DNA from: Sphingobium fontiphilum
Lineage (GTDB): Bacteria > Pseudomonadota > Alphaproteobacteria > Sphingomonadales > Sphingomonadaceae
Length of the DNA: 64,000 bases
Direction: 5' to 3'
Assembly (NCBI RefSeq): GCF_014196635.1
Contig: NZ_JACIEB010000001.1
Location: 864,872-928,871, forward strand
The stretch's first letter is position 1. Each line of letters starts with the position of its first letter. Shown one piece after another: positions 15,547 to 26,660 of this stretch. Under the pieces are notes generated by a model. It worked only from the letters and a program-made list of their open reading frames with translations. It was not told the origin of the DNA and did not search any database. The position numbers and the translations under genes were made by a program.

Positions 15547-16566
15547 TCAGTCGAACAGGCCGTCCTGCGCGCCGGGCGGCGGCGCGATCCCCAGATGTTT
15601 CCAGCCCGGCCCGTTGAGGCATCGTCCCCGCGCGGTCCGCGCGATCAGGCCCAGTTGGATGAGATAGGGTTCGATCACTTCCTCGATCGTGTCGCGCGCT
15701 TCGGAAAGGCCGGCCGCCAGCGTCTCCACGCCCACCGGCCCGCCGCGATAAATGTCGGCGATCATGGTCAGATAGCGCCGGTCCATCAGGTCGAGGCCCA
15801 GATTGTCGACCTCCAGCCGCTCAAGCGCCGCATCCGCGGCCTTCGCATCCACTGCCGGCGTCCCGGCGACATGAGCGAAATCGCGCACCCGGCGCAGCAA
15901 CCGCCCGGCAATGCGGGGGGTGCCGCGCGAACGCCGCGCAATCTCCGCCGCGCCATCGGGCGTGATGGCCAGGTCCAGCAGGCGTGCGGCGCGACGCACC
16001 ACCAGTTCCAGTTCATCGACGGTATAGAATTGCAAGCGCACGGGAATGCCGAAACGGTCGCGCAGCGGTGTCGTCAGCAGGCCTTGTCGCGTCGTCGCCC
16101 CGACCAGGGTGAAGCGCGGCAGGTCGATCCGGACGGAACGCGCCGAAGGCCCCTCCCCGATCATCAGGTCGAGCGCCCGATCCTCCATCGCGGGATAGAG
16201 CACTTCTTCGATGGCGGGATTAAGCCGGTGGATTTCATCGACGAACAGCACGTCGCCCTCATCCAGGTTGGTGAGCAGCGCGGCGAGATCGCCGGTCTTG
16301 GCGATGACCGGGCCGGACGTGGCGCGGAAGCCAACGCCCATTTCCTTCGCCACGATCTGCGCCAGCGTCGTCTTGCCCAGCCCCGGCGGGCCAAAGAACA
16401 GAACATGATCGAGCGCCTCGCCCCGCGCCCGCGCCGCCTCGATAAACACGCGCAGATTGTCGCGCGCCGCCTGCTGCCCAATGAACTCGGCCAGCGACTT
16501 GGGCCGCAGCGCCGCGTCGACGTCCTCGGGCCGACGCGCGGAGGTCAGGAGGCGGTCGTCAGTCAT
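15547..16566 (-). CDS. ruvB: Holliday junction branch-migration helicase RuvB
   Basis: The hexameric AAA+ motor of the RuvABC resolvasome. It has 339 residues, normal for the family. Walker A GPPGLGKT is at 59-66 and Walker B with DEIH at 110-113. Sensor 1 is in LVGATTRQG and the arginine finger region is [11 protein letters not shown]-terminal winged-helix domain follows. It is downstream of ruvA but separated from it by an unrelated exported protein gene, with 4-nt overlaps on both sides. Confidence 0.98.
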   Translation of the reverse strand: MTDDRLLTSARRPEDVDAALRPKSLAEFIGQQAARDNLRVFIEAARARGEALDHVLFFGPPGLGKTTLAQIVAKEMGVGFRATSGPVIAKTGDLAALLTNLDEGDVLFVDEIHRLNPAIEEVLYPAMEDRALDLMIGEGPSARSVRIDLPRFTLVGATTRQGLLTTPLRDRFGIPVRLQFYTVDELELVVRRAARLLDLAITPDGAAEIARRSRGTPRIAGRLLRRVRDFAHVAGTPAVDAKAADAALERLEVDNLGLDLMDRRYLTMIADIYRGGPVGVETLAAGLSEARDTIEEVIEPYLIQLGLIARTARGRCLNGPGWKHLGIAPPPGAQDGLFD

Positions 16567-17174
16567 TGCAGCAACCGATGGAATTTGCGCATTCCTGCCT
16601 TATCCAACAGGAAGCGCGCTGCATTTATCGCACCTCGCGGCGCAGCGCATTGAGCATTAATTTCTGAAAATCGATAACCCCGCTCATCGACACGCTCAAA
16701 AACAAGCTGTTCCCCGTCAATGCAAATATCATTTTCATCGGACGATACCCAATGCTCGGGATATAGCTCCCAAAGCTTGGCACTTGACGTTTGCTGGTGA
16801 AACTCCGCCATGTCGGCGGCAGAAATTCTGAAAATGCGGGAGATGGTCTTCTGCCTGCGGCCCGACCGACCCAGCGTGACGAGAATAACGTGACCGACAA
16901 ACTTGCCGTCGGTGCGCTCATCCACTCGGATCACAAGTCGAACGCGCACGATACCGCTGATCGACAGCCTGATTCTACTGGCATTACCGGCGAGGGCATC
17001 CGGCAACCACAGTGGCGTTTCACCGACCGGAAGATCTCGCCACCAAACAGAATCAACCACCTCCGGCGGGAAAAACTCCTGTTTCTTTGCCGTGATGGCG
17101 CGCGCACCTGATGCTAACAAAGCAACACTCAGGATCGCCATGGCAACATGCTGACGGTAACGCGGAGACATCAC
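16563..17174 (-). CDS. Unknown exported protein inserted between ruvA and ruvB
   Basis: A 203-residue protein I do not recognise. The N terminus ([15 protein letters not shown]) is a good signal peptide with AXA cleavage. The mature part is mixed, with a beta-rich centre ([30 protein letters not shown]) and two cysteines. Its base composition looks lower in GC and its codon use less biased than ruvA and ruvB, which suggests later insertion. The start overlaps the ruvA stop by 4 nt (17171-17174) and its stop overlaps the ruvB start by 4 nt, so it is fully embedded in the operon. Confidence 0.7.
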   Translation of the reverse strand: MMSPRYRQHVAMAILSVALLASGARAITAKKQEFFPPEVVDSVWWRDLPVGETPLWLPDALAGNASRIRLSISGIVRVRLVIRVDERTDGKFVGHVILVTLGRSGRRQKTISRIFRISAADMAEFHQQTSSAKLWELYPEHWVSSDENDICIDGEQLVFERVDERGYRFSEINAQCAAPRGAINAARFLLDKAGMRKFHRLLQ

Positions 17175-17782
17175 TTCGCCGCCTTACGCAACGCCAGCCG
17201 CACCAGCGCGTCGAGGCTCGCGCCGTCGCCCAGTTCAGCCTCCGCCGCCGCCACCGCGCTGCTCGCTTCGGCCGGCTTGAACCCCAGATTCTGGAGCGCA
17301 GACAGCGCGTCGGCGGCCAGTCCGCCCACAGGCACGACAACGCCGCCGCCGACAACCGCGCCCATCGGGCCGGATGGCGCCGCGCCGATGCGGTCCTTCA
17401 GTTCATTGGCGATGCGTTGGGCGAGCTTCGGCCCGACGCCATTGGCCCGCGCGATCATCGCCTTGTCGCCGGTGGCGATGGCGCGGTGCAGTTCGGCGGG
17501 CTCCAGCGCCGACAATATCGCCAGCGCCACGCGCGATCCCACGCCCTGCACGCCCACAAGAAGCCGGAACCAGTCGCGCTCGTCGGCGCGGGCGAAGCCG
17601 ACCAGGCGAATCGAATCCTCCGACACCTGCATCTCGGTGTGAACCGTCACCGCCTCGCCCACCGTGCCCAGCGCGGCCAGCGTGCGCGACGATGCGCTGA
17701 CCAGATAACCGACCCCGCCCACATCGATAATGGCATGGTCGATGCCGGTGCTGTCCAGCAATCCTTTCAGCTTCGCGATCAT
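17171..17782 (-). CDS. ruvA: Holliday junction DNA-binding protein RuvA
   Basis: The tetrameric junction-binding partner of RuvB, 203 residues. The N-terminal OB domain starts [20 protein letters not shown]. The helix-hairpin-helix region includes [20 protein letters not shown] and [20 protein letters not shown]. The C-terminal RuvB-contacting domain ([20 protein letters not shown]) follows an Ala/Gly/Val linker. It is the first gene of ruvA-X-ruvB. Confidence 0.97.
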   Translation of the reverse strand: MIAKLKGLLDSTGIDHAIIDVGGVGYLVSASSRTLAALGTVGEAVTVHTEMQVSEDSIRLVGFARADERDWFRLLVGVQGVGSRVALAILSALEPAELHRAIATGDKAMIARANGVGPKLAQRIANELKDRIGAAPSGPMGAVVGGGVVVPVGGLAADALSALQNLGFKPAEASSAVAAAEAELGDGASLDALVRLALRKAAK

Positions 17783-17924
17783 GGCCGGCGCCCTTTGGTC
17801 ATGTTCTGTTCCTTACAGCCAAATGCGCGCCATGCCAGCGGGAAATAATCGCGTGTGCGCGGCACCAAAGCGGCGGCCATGCGTAGTGGAAGCCAAACCC
17901 ATCCTCAAAAACGCTGGAAACCTG

Positions 17925-18494
17925 ATGTCCCTTCCCCTGCTCACCGCCCGCGATTTCGAATATCCCGCCATCAAACTGTCCGGCGTCGTCGACCATGGCA
18001 TGTATCTGCATTTCGGCAATTGCCTGGCGGGATCACCGCAGCAGGGGCTGGTCGTCGTCGAAATCTCGACATTGGGCGGCGACCCGGAAATCGCCCGGAT
18101 GATGGGCGAGGATATTCGCTTTCAGTCCGATCTCTACCCCGACCGTCGCCTCGTCTTCCTCGGCAAGACGGCCGTCTATTCGGCGGGCGCGACCTTCATG
18201 AGCTTCTTCGCGCAGGAGAATCGCTATCTGGCGCGCGGCACCCGGGTGATGATCCACGAACGGCTGATTACGAAAGACATTCATCTGCAAGGGCCGCTGT
18301 CGACCTGCATCGCCACGCTGAAAGCCGCACTGAACGAGATCGAGGCGTCCATCGAAATCCAGAATGAAGGCTTCGCCAACCTGATCCTGGGGTCACAGGT
18401 CAGCATGGAGGACGTTCTGCGCCGCGCGCCGGAAAACTGGTATCTGGAGGCGAATGAGGCCGCATCGCTGGGTCTGGTCGCCGCCGTCCTGTAA
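17925..18494 (+). CDS. ClpP-like serine protease (S14/SDH fold)
   Basis: A 189-residue protein with the ClpP/crotonase fold signature: [14 protein letters not shown], then [16 protein letters not shown] with the candidate nucleophile serine, then RVMIHERLI with the candidate histidine. It belongs to the divergent periplasmic or cytosolic Clp-like group rather than to housekeeping ClpP, whose MGQAAS motif is absent. ATG 17925 is chosen because the conserved fold starts there. It lies 77 bp upstream of, and on the same strand as, a transglutaminase/ATP-grasp peptide-modification cluster, which usually travels with a different protease (Anbu). Confidence 0.7.
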   Translation: MSLPLLTARDFEYPAIKLSGVVDHGMYLHFGNCLAGSPQQGLVVVEISTLGGDPEIARMMGEDIRFQSDLYPDRRLVFLGKTAVYSAGATFMSFFAQENRYLARGTRVMIHERLITKDIHLQGPLSTCIATLKAALNEIEASIEIQNEGFANLILGSQVSMEDVLRRAPENWYLEANEAASLGLVAAVL

Positions 18495-18534
18495 CGCCGC
18501 CGTCGCACAAATATTTCATTGCGAAACGATTGGC

Positions 18535-18549
18535 TGTTGCATTGCAACA
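18535..18549. promoter_or_regulatory. Perfect palindrome upstream of the transglutaminase operon
   Basis: TGTTGCATTGCAACA has perfect 7-bp arms around a central T. It lies in the short AT-richer gap between the ClpP-like gene and the large transglutaminase gene, 22 bp before the latter's start. It may be an operator; no regulator is identified. Confidence 0.4.
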
Positions 18550-18571
18550 AGGGGTGGCGTTTGATCGCGCC

Positions 18572-21500
18572 ATGTTAAAGGCCGCCCTGCACCACCTGAC
18601 CGCCTATCGTTACAGCCGCCCGATCCGCCTGGGTCCGCAGGTCATCCGCCTGCGCCCGGCGCCGCACAGCCGGACGAAAATCCCCAATTATGCGCTGAAG
18701 ATCGAACCGGCGGGCCATTTCCTGAACTGGCAACAGGATCCGCACGGCAACTGGCTGGCGCGGATCGTCTTTCCCGATCCCGTCGATCATTTCTCGATCG
18801 AGGTCGACCTGCTCGCCGATCTCGACGTCATCAATCCGTTCGATTTCTTCGTCGAACCCTATGCGGAGGAATATCCCTTCGCCTATGACGAGCAGATCAG
18901 GACCGACCTTGCCGCCTATTTCGACACCGAGGCGCAGGGGCCGCTGTTCGAGGAACTGGTCGCCCAACATGCGGGCCATGAAGGGCGCACGGTCGATTTT
19001 CTGGTGGAGGTGAACCGCAGGCTTCAGGAACGGATCGGCTATGTCATCCGCATGGAGGCGGGCGTCCAGACGCCGGAGGAAACGCTGGAGGTCGGCACCG
19101 GCTCCTGCCGCGATTCGGCCTGGCTTCTGGTGCAGTTGCTCCGCCGCCTGGGCTTTGCCGCGCGTTTCGTGTCGGGCTATTCGATCCAGTTGGTGGCGGA
19201 TGTCGAACCGCTGGACGGGCCAAAGGGCGTGACGCAGGATGTGGTCGACCTGCACGCCTGGGCTGAAGCCTATGTGCCCGGCGCGGGCTGGATCGCGCTC
19301 GACGCCACATCGGGCATGTTTGCGGGCGAAGGCCATATACCGCTGTGCGCCACGCCCCATTATCGCTCGGCCGCGCCGATCACCGGCATGGCCGAACCGG
19401 CCGAAGTCGATTTCAATTTCGAAATGAGCGTCAGCCGCATTGCCGAAGCGGTGCGGATCACCAAGCCGTTCACCGATGCCCGCTGGGATGCGGTCATGGC
19501 GCTGGGCGCGCAGGTCGACGCCGATCTAATGGCGCAGGATGTGCGGCTGACCACCGGCGGCGAGCCGACCTTCGTCGCGGAAAATGGCGGCGATGCTGGC
19601 GAATGGAATGGCGACGCGGTTGGCCCGACCAAGGCGGGCTATGCCGACCGGCTGATCCGCGCGCTGCGCGAAAAATTCGCGCCGGGCGGCATGCTGCACC
19701 ATGGCCAGGGCAAATGGTATCCGGGCGAAAGCCTGCCGCGCTGGGCCTATAGCGCCTATTGGCGGCAGGATGGCGTGCCGATCTGGCGCGACGGCAGCCT
19801 GATCGCGACCGAACAGGCCCCCGAAGGCGCACGCGAACTGACGCCCGACGATGCCGCGCAATTCCTGACGCTGATGGCGACGAACATGGGCTTTTCGGGC
19901 GAATATCTCCGCCCGGTTTTTGAAGATCCGGCGGTGTGGGCGGTCAAGGAAGCCGACCTGCCGATCAACGCCACGCCCGAAGACCCGAAAATTGACGATG
20001 CCGAAGCGCGCGCGCGCATGGTCCGCACCTTTGCGCGCGGCCTCGACACCCCGGTCGGTTATGTGCTGCCGGTGCAGGCGTGGCAGAGCGAGGTCGCCCG
20101 CCCCCGCTGGCAGAGCGAGATATGGAACCTGCGCCGGGGCAAGCTGTTCGCGGTGCCGGGCGATTCGGCGCTGGGCTATCGGCTGCCGTTGGGATCGCTG
20201 CCCTATGTGCCGCCCGCTTCCTTCCCCTATATCCATCCGCGCGACACCAGCGAGCCGCGCGAGCCGCTGCCCGATTTCCGCAAGCAGGTAACCGAATCCG
20301 CCACGGCCGAGGAGGTGAAGGCGCAGCAGGTCCGGCATGTGCCCGCGGCCGAGGGCGGCGCCAACGCCCAGTTGCGGATCGAACAGGAATTTGTCGAGGG
20401 CGCGGTCCGCACCGCGATCACCGTCGAACCGCGCGGCCATTTCCTGTCGGTTTTCATTCCGCCCGTTCAGCGGCTGGAGGATTATCTGGAGCTGATCGCC
20501 GAGGTGGAGGCGGCGGCGGAGGCCACGCGGATGCCGGTGCGGATCGAGGGCTATGCCCCGCCGCCCGACCACCGGCTGCAAGTGCTCAAAGCCACGCCCG
20601 ACCCCGGCGTGATCGAGGTGAACATCCAGCCTTCGTCCACCTGGGACGAAACGGTGCATATCACCGAAGAGCTTTACGCCATCGCCCGCACATGCGACCT
20701 GACCGCCGACAAGTTCATGGTCGACGGCCGGTCGGTGGGCACGGGCGGGGGCAATCATATCGTGCTGGGCGGCCCGACGCTCAACGATTCGCCCTTCATT
20801 CGGCGGCCGGATTTGCTGAAGAGCTTCGTCCTCTACTGGCAACGGCACCCTTCGCTATCCTATCTCTTCTCCGGCCTGTGCATCGGCCCGACCAGTCAGG
20901 CCCCCCGCATCGACGAGGCGCGGCATGACGGGCTGTACGAGCTTGAAATCGCGCTGGCGCAGGTGCCCGCGCCGGGCGAAGGAGTGCAGCCCCCCGCATG
21001 GCTGGTGGACCGGCTGTTCCGCAACCTGCTGGTCGACGTGACCGGCAACACCCACCGCACCGAAATCTGCATCGACAAGATGTTCTCGCCCGATGGCCCG
21101 ACCGGGCGACTCGGTCTGCTGGAGTTTCGCGGTTTTGAAATGCCGCCGGAACCGAAGATGAGCCTGGCCCAGCAATTGCTGCTGCGCGCGATGACGGCGT
21201 GGTTCTGGCGCCAGCCGCAACAGGGGCATCTGGTCCGCTGGGGCACCACCCTGCACGACCGTTTCATGCTGCCCCATTTCGTCTGGGCCGATTTCCTTGA
21301 GGTGCTGACCGACCTGCGCGGCGCGGGTTATGATTTCGATCCCAACTGGTTCGAGGCGCAGCGCCAGTTCCGCTTTCCCGTCCATGGCGAAGTCGATGCG
21401 GGCGGCGTGGGCCTGGAAATCACCCATGCGCTCGAACCCTGGAACGTGCTGGGTGAAACCGGGGCGATTGGTGGCACGGTGCGCTACGTCGACAGTTCGA

Positions 21501-21925
21501 CCGAACGGTTGCAGGTGCGCGCCACGGGTTTGGTCGCGGGTCGCCACATCATCGCCTGCAACGGCCGCCGCGTACCGATGACACCGACTGCGGTGCCCGG
21601 CGAAGCGGTCGGCGGCGTGCGGTACAAGGCATGGTCGCCCGCCAATTGCATGCACCCCAATCTGCCGACCAACGCGCCGCTGACCTTCGATGTGCTGGAC
21701 AGTTGGAACGGCCGGTCGCTGGGCGGCTGCGTCTATCATGTCGCCCATCCGGGCGGGCGCAATTACGACACCGTGCCGATCAACGCCTATGAAGCCGAAG
21801 CCCGGCGCAAGGCGCGGTTCCAGGATTATGGCCATACGCCTGGGCAGGTCGACATGCCGCCGCCCGAACCGGCGAGCGAATTTCCGATGACGCTGGATCT
21901 GCGCTGGTGGCATCGGGGCCTGTAA
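18572..21925 (+). CDS. Large transglutaminase-like protein with DUF2126 C terminus
   Basis: A 1117-residue protein. It starts with a bacterial transglutaminase N-terminal beta domain ([20 protein letters not shown]), followed by a papain-like transglutaminase core with Cys179 (GSCRDSAW), His228 (DLHAWAEAY) and Asp244 (IALDATSG), and then about 800 residues of DUF2126. COG4196 proteins of this layout occur with COG2308 ATP-grasp and alpha-E proteins, and this family set is predicted in the literature on amidoligases to build and cleave peptide tags. The start at ATG 18572 is based on the domain start; a GTG at 18554 is possible. It overlaps the next gene by 19 nt. Confidence 0.88.
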   Translation: MLKAALHHLTAYRYSRPIRLGPQVIRLRPAPHSRTKIPNYALKIEPAGHFLNWQQDPHGNWLARIVFPDPVDHFSIEVDLLADLDVINPFDFFVEPYAEEYPFAYDEQIRTDLAAYFDTEAQGPLFEELVAQHAGHEGRTVDFLVEVNRRLQERIGYVIRMEAGVQTPEETLEVGTGSCRDSAWLLVQLLRRLGFAARFVSGYSIQLVADVEPLDGPKGVTQDVVDLHAWAEAYVPGAGWIALDATSGMFAGEGHIPLCATPHYRSAAPITGMAEPAEVDFNFEMSVSRIAEAVRITKPFTDARWDAVMALGAQVDADLMAQDVRLTTGGEPTFVAENGGDAGEWNGDAVGPTKAGYADRLIRALREKFAPGGMLHHGQGKWYPGESLPRWAYSAYWRQDGVPIWRDGSLIATEQAPEGARELTPDDAAQFLTLMATNMGFSGEYLRPVFEDPAVWAVKEADLPINATPEDPKIDDAEARARMVRTFARGLDTPVGYVLPVQAWQSEVARPRWQSEIWNLRRGKLFAVPGDSALGYRLPLGSLPYVPPASFPYIHPRDTSEPREPLPDFRKQVTESATAEEVKAQQVRHVPAAEGGANAQLRIEQEFVEGAVRTAITVEPRGHFLSVFIPPVQRLEDYLELIAEVEAAAEATRMPVRIEGYAPPPDHRLQVLKATPDPGVIEVNIQPSSTWDETVHITEELYAIARTCDLTADKFMVDGRSVGTGGGNHIVLGGPTLNDSPFIRRPDLLKSFVLYWQRHPSLSYLFSGLCIGPTSQAPRIDEARHDGLYELEIALAQVPAPGEGVQPPAWLVDRLFRNLLVDVTGNTHRTEICIDKMFSPDGPTGRLGLLEFRGFEMPPEPKMSLAQQLLLRAMTAWFWRQPQQGHLVRWGTTLHDRFMLPHFVWADFLEVLTDLRGAGYDFDPNWFEAQRQFRFPVHGEVDAGGVGLEITHALEPWNVLGETGAIGGTVRYVDSSTERLQVRATGLVAGRHIIACNGRRVPMTPTAVPGEAVGGVRYKAWSPANCMHPNLPTNAPLTFDVLDSWNGRSLGGCVYHVAHPGGRNYDTVPINAYEAEARRKARFQDYGHTPGQVDMPPPEPASEFPMTLDLRWWHRGL

Positions 21926-24405
21926 CCACTACGGACGCGCCGCGCCGGGACAGGATCGCCGACTGGGCGTCCGACTATCTGGGCCGCGCGCCTGCCGGAG
22001 ACCTGTTCGCCGCCGCGCCCGCCGAAACGCGCGACCATTGGCGCGCGATGATGGCGCGCCTGTCGACGACGACCCAGGGGCGCCCGGCCGCACTGGCTGA
22101 ACTCATCGAGCGACAGGCGGTGGACCTCGGCATGGCGTTCCGCCTGACCGGCGACCAGCAGGAAAGGGCCTGGCCGCTCAGCCCCCTGCCCCTGCTTGTC
22201 GGCGCCAGCGAATGGGCGCTGATCGAACGCGGCCTTTCGCAGCGGGCCGAGTTGCTGGAACGGGTGCTGAGCGACATTTACGGCGCACAGGCGCTGATCA
22301 GCGACGGCAGCCTGCCCGCCGCCATCGTGACGGGCAGCCCGCATCACTGGCCGGTGGTGAATGGCGTCCGCCCGCCGGGCGACCATCATCTGCATTTCTA
22401 CGCCGCCGATCTGGCGCGCGGGCCAGAAGGCGAATGGCGGGTGCTGGCCGATCGGGTGCGAACCCCGGTGGGCGTGGGCTATGCGCTGGAAAACCGGCTC
22501 GCCCTGTCGCGCGCGACCGGCGACCTGATGGCGTTGATGCACACACGCCGCCTTGCCCCTTTCTTTGCCGACATGCGCCGGGGCCTTGCCGCCGATTGCG
22601 CGCGGGCGGAACCTCGCATCGGCCTGCTGACCCCCGGCCGTTTCAACCAGAGCTATGCCGAACAGGCGCATCTGGCCCGTTATCTGGGTTTCCTGCTGGT
22701 CGACGGCGAAGATCTGATCGTCAGCGAAGGCCAGCTTTATGTTCGCACCATTCAGGGGTTGAAACGGGTCGATGGCCTGTGGCGATGGATGGACAGCCGC
22801 TTCCTCGATCCGTTGGCCTTTGACGGCCGCTCGACCATCGGCGTGCCCGACCTGTTCGATGCCTGCCAGCATGGCAGGCTGATGCTGAGCAACTGGCCGG
22901 GTGCGGGCGTGATCGAATCGCGCGCCTTCGCCGCCTTCATGCCGCGCCTGTCCGAAGCGCTGACCGGCGAGCCGCTGATTCTGCCCAACATCGCGACATG
23001 GTGGTGCGGGCAGGATGCCGAGCATGACCATGTCGCCGACCATCTGGACGATCTGGTGATCGGCTCCGCCTTTGACCGCGAGGTGGCGGGGCTGGAGGGG
23101 CGGCATTTCCTGCCGGGGTCGGCGATGGCGCCCGAACGGCGCGACCGGCTGCTGCGCGCCATGGCCCGGCGGCCGATGGATTATGTGGGTCAGGAAGTTG
23201 TCCGCCTGTCGACCACGCCCGCCATTGTCGACGGCGATCTGACCCCGCTTCCCTTCACCCTGCGCGTCTTCGTGGCGCGCGATGGCGATGGCCAGTGGAA
23301 GATCATGCCCGGCGCATTCGCCCGCCTTGCCGCCCATGGCGACATACGCGCCGCGCTGATGGGCGAAGGCGACCTGTCGGCCGACATGTGCGTCATCGAC
23401 GCCGCGCCGGTGCCGCCCGACAGCCTTCTGGGATCATCGGGACAACCCGCCATCCGCCGGGTCGTCGGCATGTTGCCCGCCAAGGCGGCGGACAATCTCT
23501 ACTGGCTGGGCCGCTATATCGAACGGGCCGAATCGACCCTGCGCATCGTGCGGGCCATTGTCGGCGGATCGCTGGAGGCGGATATGGGGCTGGCGCTCGA
23601 TATGGCGACCAAGGATCGGTTGCTCGAAGCGCTGGTTTCCCGCGGCGCCATCGCGTCAACCGCCGGACCGATCGGCGCGCTGTGCGCCACGGCCATGGGC
23701 GACGCCGCCCAGCCCGGCAGCGCCCGCGCCCTGATGACCGCCATCGCCACCATCGGCGCAGGGTTGCGCGACCGGCTGGCGGTCGATTTCTGGCGCATCG
23801 TGCGCCTGCCGCTGCCCCATTTCGACGCCGGATCGACCGAAAGCCTGCTGGAAGCCTCATCAAAGCTAATCGACCGCCTGTCCGCCCTGTCGGGCCTTGC
23901 CGCCGAGAACATGCTGCGCACCGATGGCTGGCGTTTTCACGACATGGGCCGCCGGATCGAGCGCGCCATCAACGCCTGTCGTCTCGCCAGCGCCTTTGGC
24001 GGCGATTCTGCCAGCGACGACGACCTTTCGGTGCTGCTCGACCTCAACGACAGCCAGATCAGCTATCGCAACCGTTATCTGGCGGGGCCGTCGCTGCTGC
24101 CGGTTCGCGATCTGGTGCTGCTGGACCCGGCCAATCCCCATTCGCTGGCCTTTCAGGTCGCGCGGCTGGCCGAGCATCTGGCGGTGCTGCCGGTGCTGGC
24201 GCGCGACGGGTTGCCCGAAATTCCCCAGCGGCTATCCGGCGCGCTGGCGGCGGAACTGGCGCCGATGACGGGCGACAATCTGACCATGGACGCGGTCGAG
24301 GACTTGGAATATCGGCTGCTGACCCTCTCCGATGCGATCGGGCAGCGTTACTTCCTGCAATATCGCAAGACGGACAAGGCGGAAGGATCGGCGCTGCTGT
24401 CATGA
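21907..24405 (+). CDS. Circularly permuted ATP-grasp protein fused to an alpha-E domain
   Basis: An 832-residue fusion. Residues 1 to about 500 are a circularly permuted ATP-grasp ligase (COG2308), predicted to form peptide or amide bonds. Recognisable segments include [31 protein letters not shown] and [15 protein letters not shown]. From about residue 520 the alpha-E helical domain (COG2307) begins: [20 protein letters not shown]. Alpha-E proteins occur almost only beside this ATP-grasp. The start GTG at 21907 lies inside the preceding gene and the stop overlaps the next start (ATGA), so all three genes appear translationally coupled. The fusion supports a physical complex of the two activities. 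Confidence 0.88.
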   Translation: MASGPVTTTDAPRRDRIADWASDYLGRAPAGDLFAAAPAETRDHWRAMMARLSTTTQGRPAALAELIERQAVDLGMAFRLTGDQQERAWPLSPLPLLVGASEWALIERGLSQRAELLERVLSDIYGAQALISDGSLPAAIVTGSPHHWPVVNGVRPPGDHHLHFYAADLARGPEGEWRVLADRVRTPVGVGYALENRLALSRATGDLMALMHTRRLAPFFADMRRGLAADCARAEPRIGLLTPGRFNQSYAEQAHLARYLGFLLVDGEDLIVSEGQLYVRTIQGLKRVDGLWRWMDSRFLDPLAFDGRSTIGVPDLFDACQHGRLMLSNWPGAGVIESRAFAAFMPRLSEALTGEPLILPNIATWWCGQDAEHDHVADHLDDLVIGSAFDREVAGLEGRHFLPGSAMAPERRDRLLRAMARRPMDYVGQEVVRLSTTPAIVDGDLTPLPFTLRVFVARDGDGQWKIMPGAFARLAAHGDIRAALMGEGDLSADMCVIDAAPVPPDSLLGSSGQPAIRRVVGMLPAKAADNLYWLGRYIERAESTLRIVRAIVGGSLEADMGLALDMATKDRLLEALVSRGAIASTAGPIGALCATAMGDAAQPGSARALMTAIATIGAGLRDRLAVDFWRIVRLPLPHFDAGSTESLLEASSKLIDRLSALSGLAAENMLRTDGWRFHDMGRRIERAINACRLASAFGGDSASDDDLSVLLDLNDSQISYRNRYLAGPSLLPVRDLVLLDPANPHSLAFQVARLAEHLAVLPVLARDGLPEIPQRLSGALAAELAPMTGDNLTMDAVEDLEYRLLTLSDAIGQRYFLQYRKTDKAEGSALLS

Positions 24406-25283
24406 TCTATGATGTCCGGCACCTGACGACGGTGCGTTACGACGCGCCGGTCCGGCTGGCGCGCTTCAACCTGCGCTTGCGCCCGGTCGCCTGGCCGGGG
24501 CAATGGACGGACGACTATAGCCTCAGCATCGACCCGCAACCGCAATCGATGCAGGAGCGGTCGTCGCCCTGGCCGGTTCACGTCGTCCGGCTGCTCATCG
24601 AAAACCCGCTGCGCGAAATAGGCATCGAAAGCCGCTTTCGCGCGGGCGTCAGCGGCGGCGCCATCGAGCCGCAGGCCGGCGACCCCACCATCGGCGCAGT
24701 GGCGGCGGCGGCCCTGCTCGACCCCGCCATCGACCCGTCAGCTCCGGCCCGCTACCTCTATGCTTCGCCCCGCATTCCGCTGCTGGCGGAAATCGACCTG
24801 TGGACCGGCATCGACCTGTCGCCCGACCGGCCGGTCATCGCCGCCGCGCTGGCGCTCGCCCGTCGCATTCAGGGCGAATTTTCCTATGATCCCGATGCGA
24901 CCGATGCGGCCACGCCGACCGCTGAAGCCTTTGCCGCGCGCCATGGCGTGTGTCAGGATTTCGCCCATGTCATGGTCGCCGCGCTGCGCCTTGCCGGCCT
25001 TCCCGCCGCCTATGTCAGCGGTTACCTTCGCACCGATCCGCCGCCCGGAATGCCGCGCCTGGTGGGCGCGGACGCCATGCACGCCTGGGTCATGCTGTGG
25101 TGCGGGCCGACGCGCGGGTGGATCGGGTTCGATCCGACCAATGGCTGCATCGCGGGGGACGCGCATCTTTTCGTCGCCATGGGTCGCGATTATGCCGATG
25201 TGACGCCCATCGACGGCCTGTTCGTCGGCAATGCCGGGCAGCATATCGACACTTCCGTCGACGTCATGCCGATCAGCAAATGA
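24402..25283 (+). CDS. Transglutaminase-like cysteine peptidase/transferase
   Basis: A 293-residue COG1305-type protein. The N-terminal transglutaminase beta domain starts [20 protein letters not shown]. The catalytic triad is Cys184 (HGVCQDFAH), His227 (DAMHAWVML) and Asp244 (IGFDPTNG). The start overlaps the preceding stop by 4 nt. As the third gene of the cluster it probably cleaves or transfers the peptide product made by the ATP-grasp protein, as predicted for the family. It lacks a signal peptide, so it should act in the cytoplasm. Confidence 0.88.
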   Translation: MIYDVRHLTTVRYDAPVRLARFNLRLRPVAWPGQWTDDYSLSIDPQPQSMQERSSPWPVHVVRLLIENPLREIGIESRFRAGVSGGAIEPQAGDPTIGAVAAAALLDPAIDPSAPARYLYASPRIPLLAEIDLWTGIDLSPDRPVIAAALALARRIQGEFSYDPDATDAATPTAEAFAARHGVCQDFAHVMVAALRLAGLPAAYVSGYLRTDPPPGMPRLVGADAMHAWVMLWCGPTRGWIGFDPTNGCIAGDAHLFVAMGRDYADVTPIDGLFVGNAGQHIDTSVDVMPISK

Positions 25284-25289
25284 TCCGGT

Positions 25290-26660
25290 TCAACCCAGCC
25301 GCTCGAACAGCAATTTCATGCCATGGCGCGGGCGAATGGTCAGGCGGCTGATCGGCTCGGGCTTGTAACCCGGCTTCACCGACAGGCGGAAGCGGCGCAG
25401 GATCGTCGCCATCACGATCATCACCTCCTGCTGGGCAAAGCCCGCGCCCACGCACACGCGCGGCCCCCGACCAAAGGGGAACCAGGCCTGCTTGACCATC
25501 TCGGCATTGGCCGGATCGTCGAAGCGGTCGGGATCGAAACTGTGCGGGCAGGCCCAGTTATTCTTGTTCCGCTGCGTCAGCCAGGGCGCGACGACCAGCA
25601 TGGATCCGGTTTCCAGATGCTTGTCGCGCATGTCCACCGGACAGCTCACCTCGCGCGGCAGGAAGGCGACCGGCGGGTAAAGCCGCAATGTTTCGCGAAA
25701 GACGTTCCGCAAATGATGGAAATCCCTGAGCATATGAGGCTCCAGCGGCTTGCCGTCCGAAACGCTCGCGACTTCCTCACGCAGCTTGTCCTGAATATGC
25801 TGGCATTCGGCCAGGATATAGAGGCCCCAGGTCATGGTGCTGGCCGACGTTTCATGCCCCGCCAGAAACACGGTCGACACCTGATTCATCACCTGTTCCA
25901 GCGTGAAATGCTCGCCCGTCGTCTCGCTCTTCACCTCGATCAGGCGCTGAAGAATGTCGTCATGCGGGGCAGCGCCGGTCGCGTGATAATCGTCATAGCG
26001 TTTCTTCACGATGCCGAAGAAGACGCTGTGAATGTCGGCCGCCGGGCGCAGCGAGCGTTTTTCGAACCAGCGCGAAGGCAGTCCGTAAAGGCCCAGCATC
26101 GACGCCGAGTGGCTGAGACGCTGAAACTTGCCGAAGGCGCGATGGATGATGGCGGAGCCTTGCGGGCTCAGCGGCTCGGAAAAGAGCGTGCGGAAAATGA
26201 TGTCGGCCGCGACATGGGTCATCAGCGGGTCGATGTCGATCGGGCGGCGATGGTCCAGCCCGTCCAGCCGGTCGGCCAGATCATTGGCGGCGGCGACCAT
26301 GGACGGCATGGATTTGTGCAGGGCGGTGGTGGCGAAAGCCGGGTTCACCATCGCCCGCTGATTCGCCCAATCCTCGCCATTGGCGGAAAAGACGCTGTTG
26401 CCGATCAGCGGCCACAGGCTGTTGGACAGTTCGCGATGCTTGGGAAAGGTGATGTTGTCGCGCAGGATGCGGTCGACCAGCGGCAATTCATTCGCGATAT
26501 ACATGGTGATGCCGGGCATTCGCAGCTCGCCCATCATCATCGTATAGCTTTTTTCGAATAGCACATGGATCCAGCTGTGCCAGGCGACGGCAAAGCGGCG
26601 CAGGCGCGTGCGCTTGTTCTTGGGCGGTTCGGGAAATGGCGGCGTGAACAATTCGGTCAA
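25290..26660 (-). CDS. Cytochrome P450
   Basis: A haem-thiolate monooxygenase of 456 residues. The I-helix AGHETSAST, the K-helix ETLRLYPP with ExxR, and the haem-binding loop FPFGRGPRVCVGAG with its cysteine ligand are all present. It resembles the CYP4/CYP102-like class E enzymes that often hydroxylate fatty acids, but the substrate cannot be inferred. No reductase or ferredoxin gene is adjacent. The start is a TTG overlapping the stop of the upstream hydrolase gene (TTGA), with AGGA about 8 nt upstream. Confidence 0.93.
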   Translation of the reverse strand: MTELFTPPFPEPPKNKRTRLRRFAVAWHSWIHVLFEKSYTMMMGELRMPGITMYIANELPLVDRILRDNITFPKHRELSNSLWPLIGNSVFSANGEDWANQRAMVNPAFATTALHKSMPSMVAAANDLADRLDGLDHRRPIDIDPLMTHVAADIIFRTLFSEPLSPQGSAIIHRAFGKFQRLSHSASMLGLYGLPSRWFEKRSLRPAADIHSVFFGIVKKRYDDYHATGAAPHDDILQRLIEVKSETTGEHFTLEQVMNQVSTVFLAGHETSASTMTWGLYILAECQHIQDKLREEVASVSDGKPLEPHMLRDFHHLRNVFRETLRLYPPVAFLPREVSCPVDMRDKHLETGSMLVVAPWLTQRNKNNWACPHSFDPDRFDDPANAEMVKQAWFPFGRGPRVCVGAGFAQQEVMIVMATILRRFRLSVKPGYKPEPISRLTIRPRHGMKLLFERLG

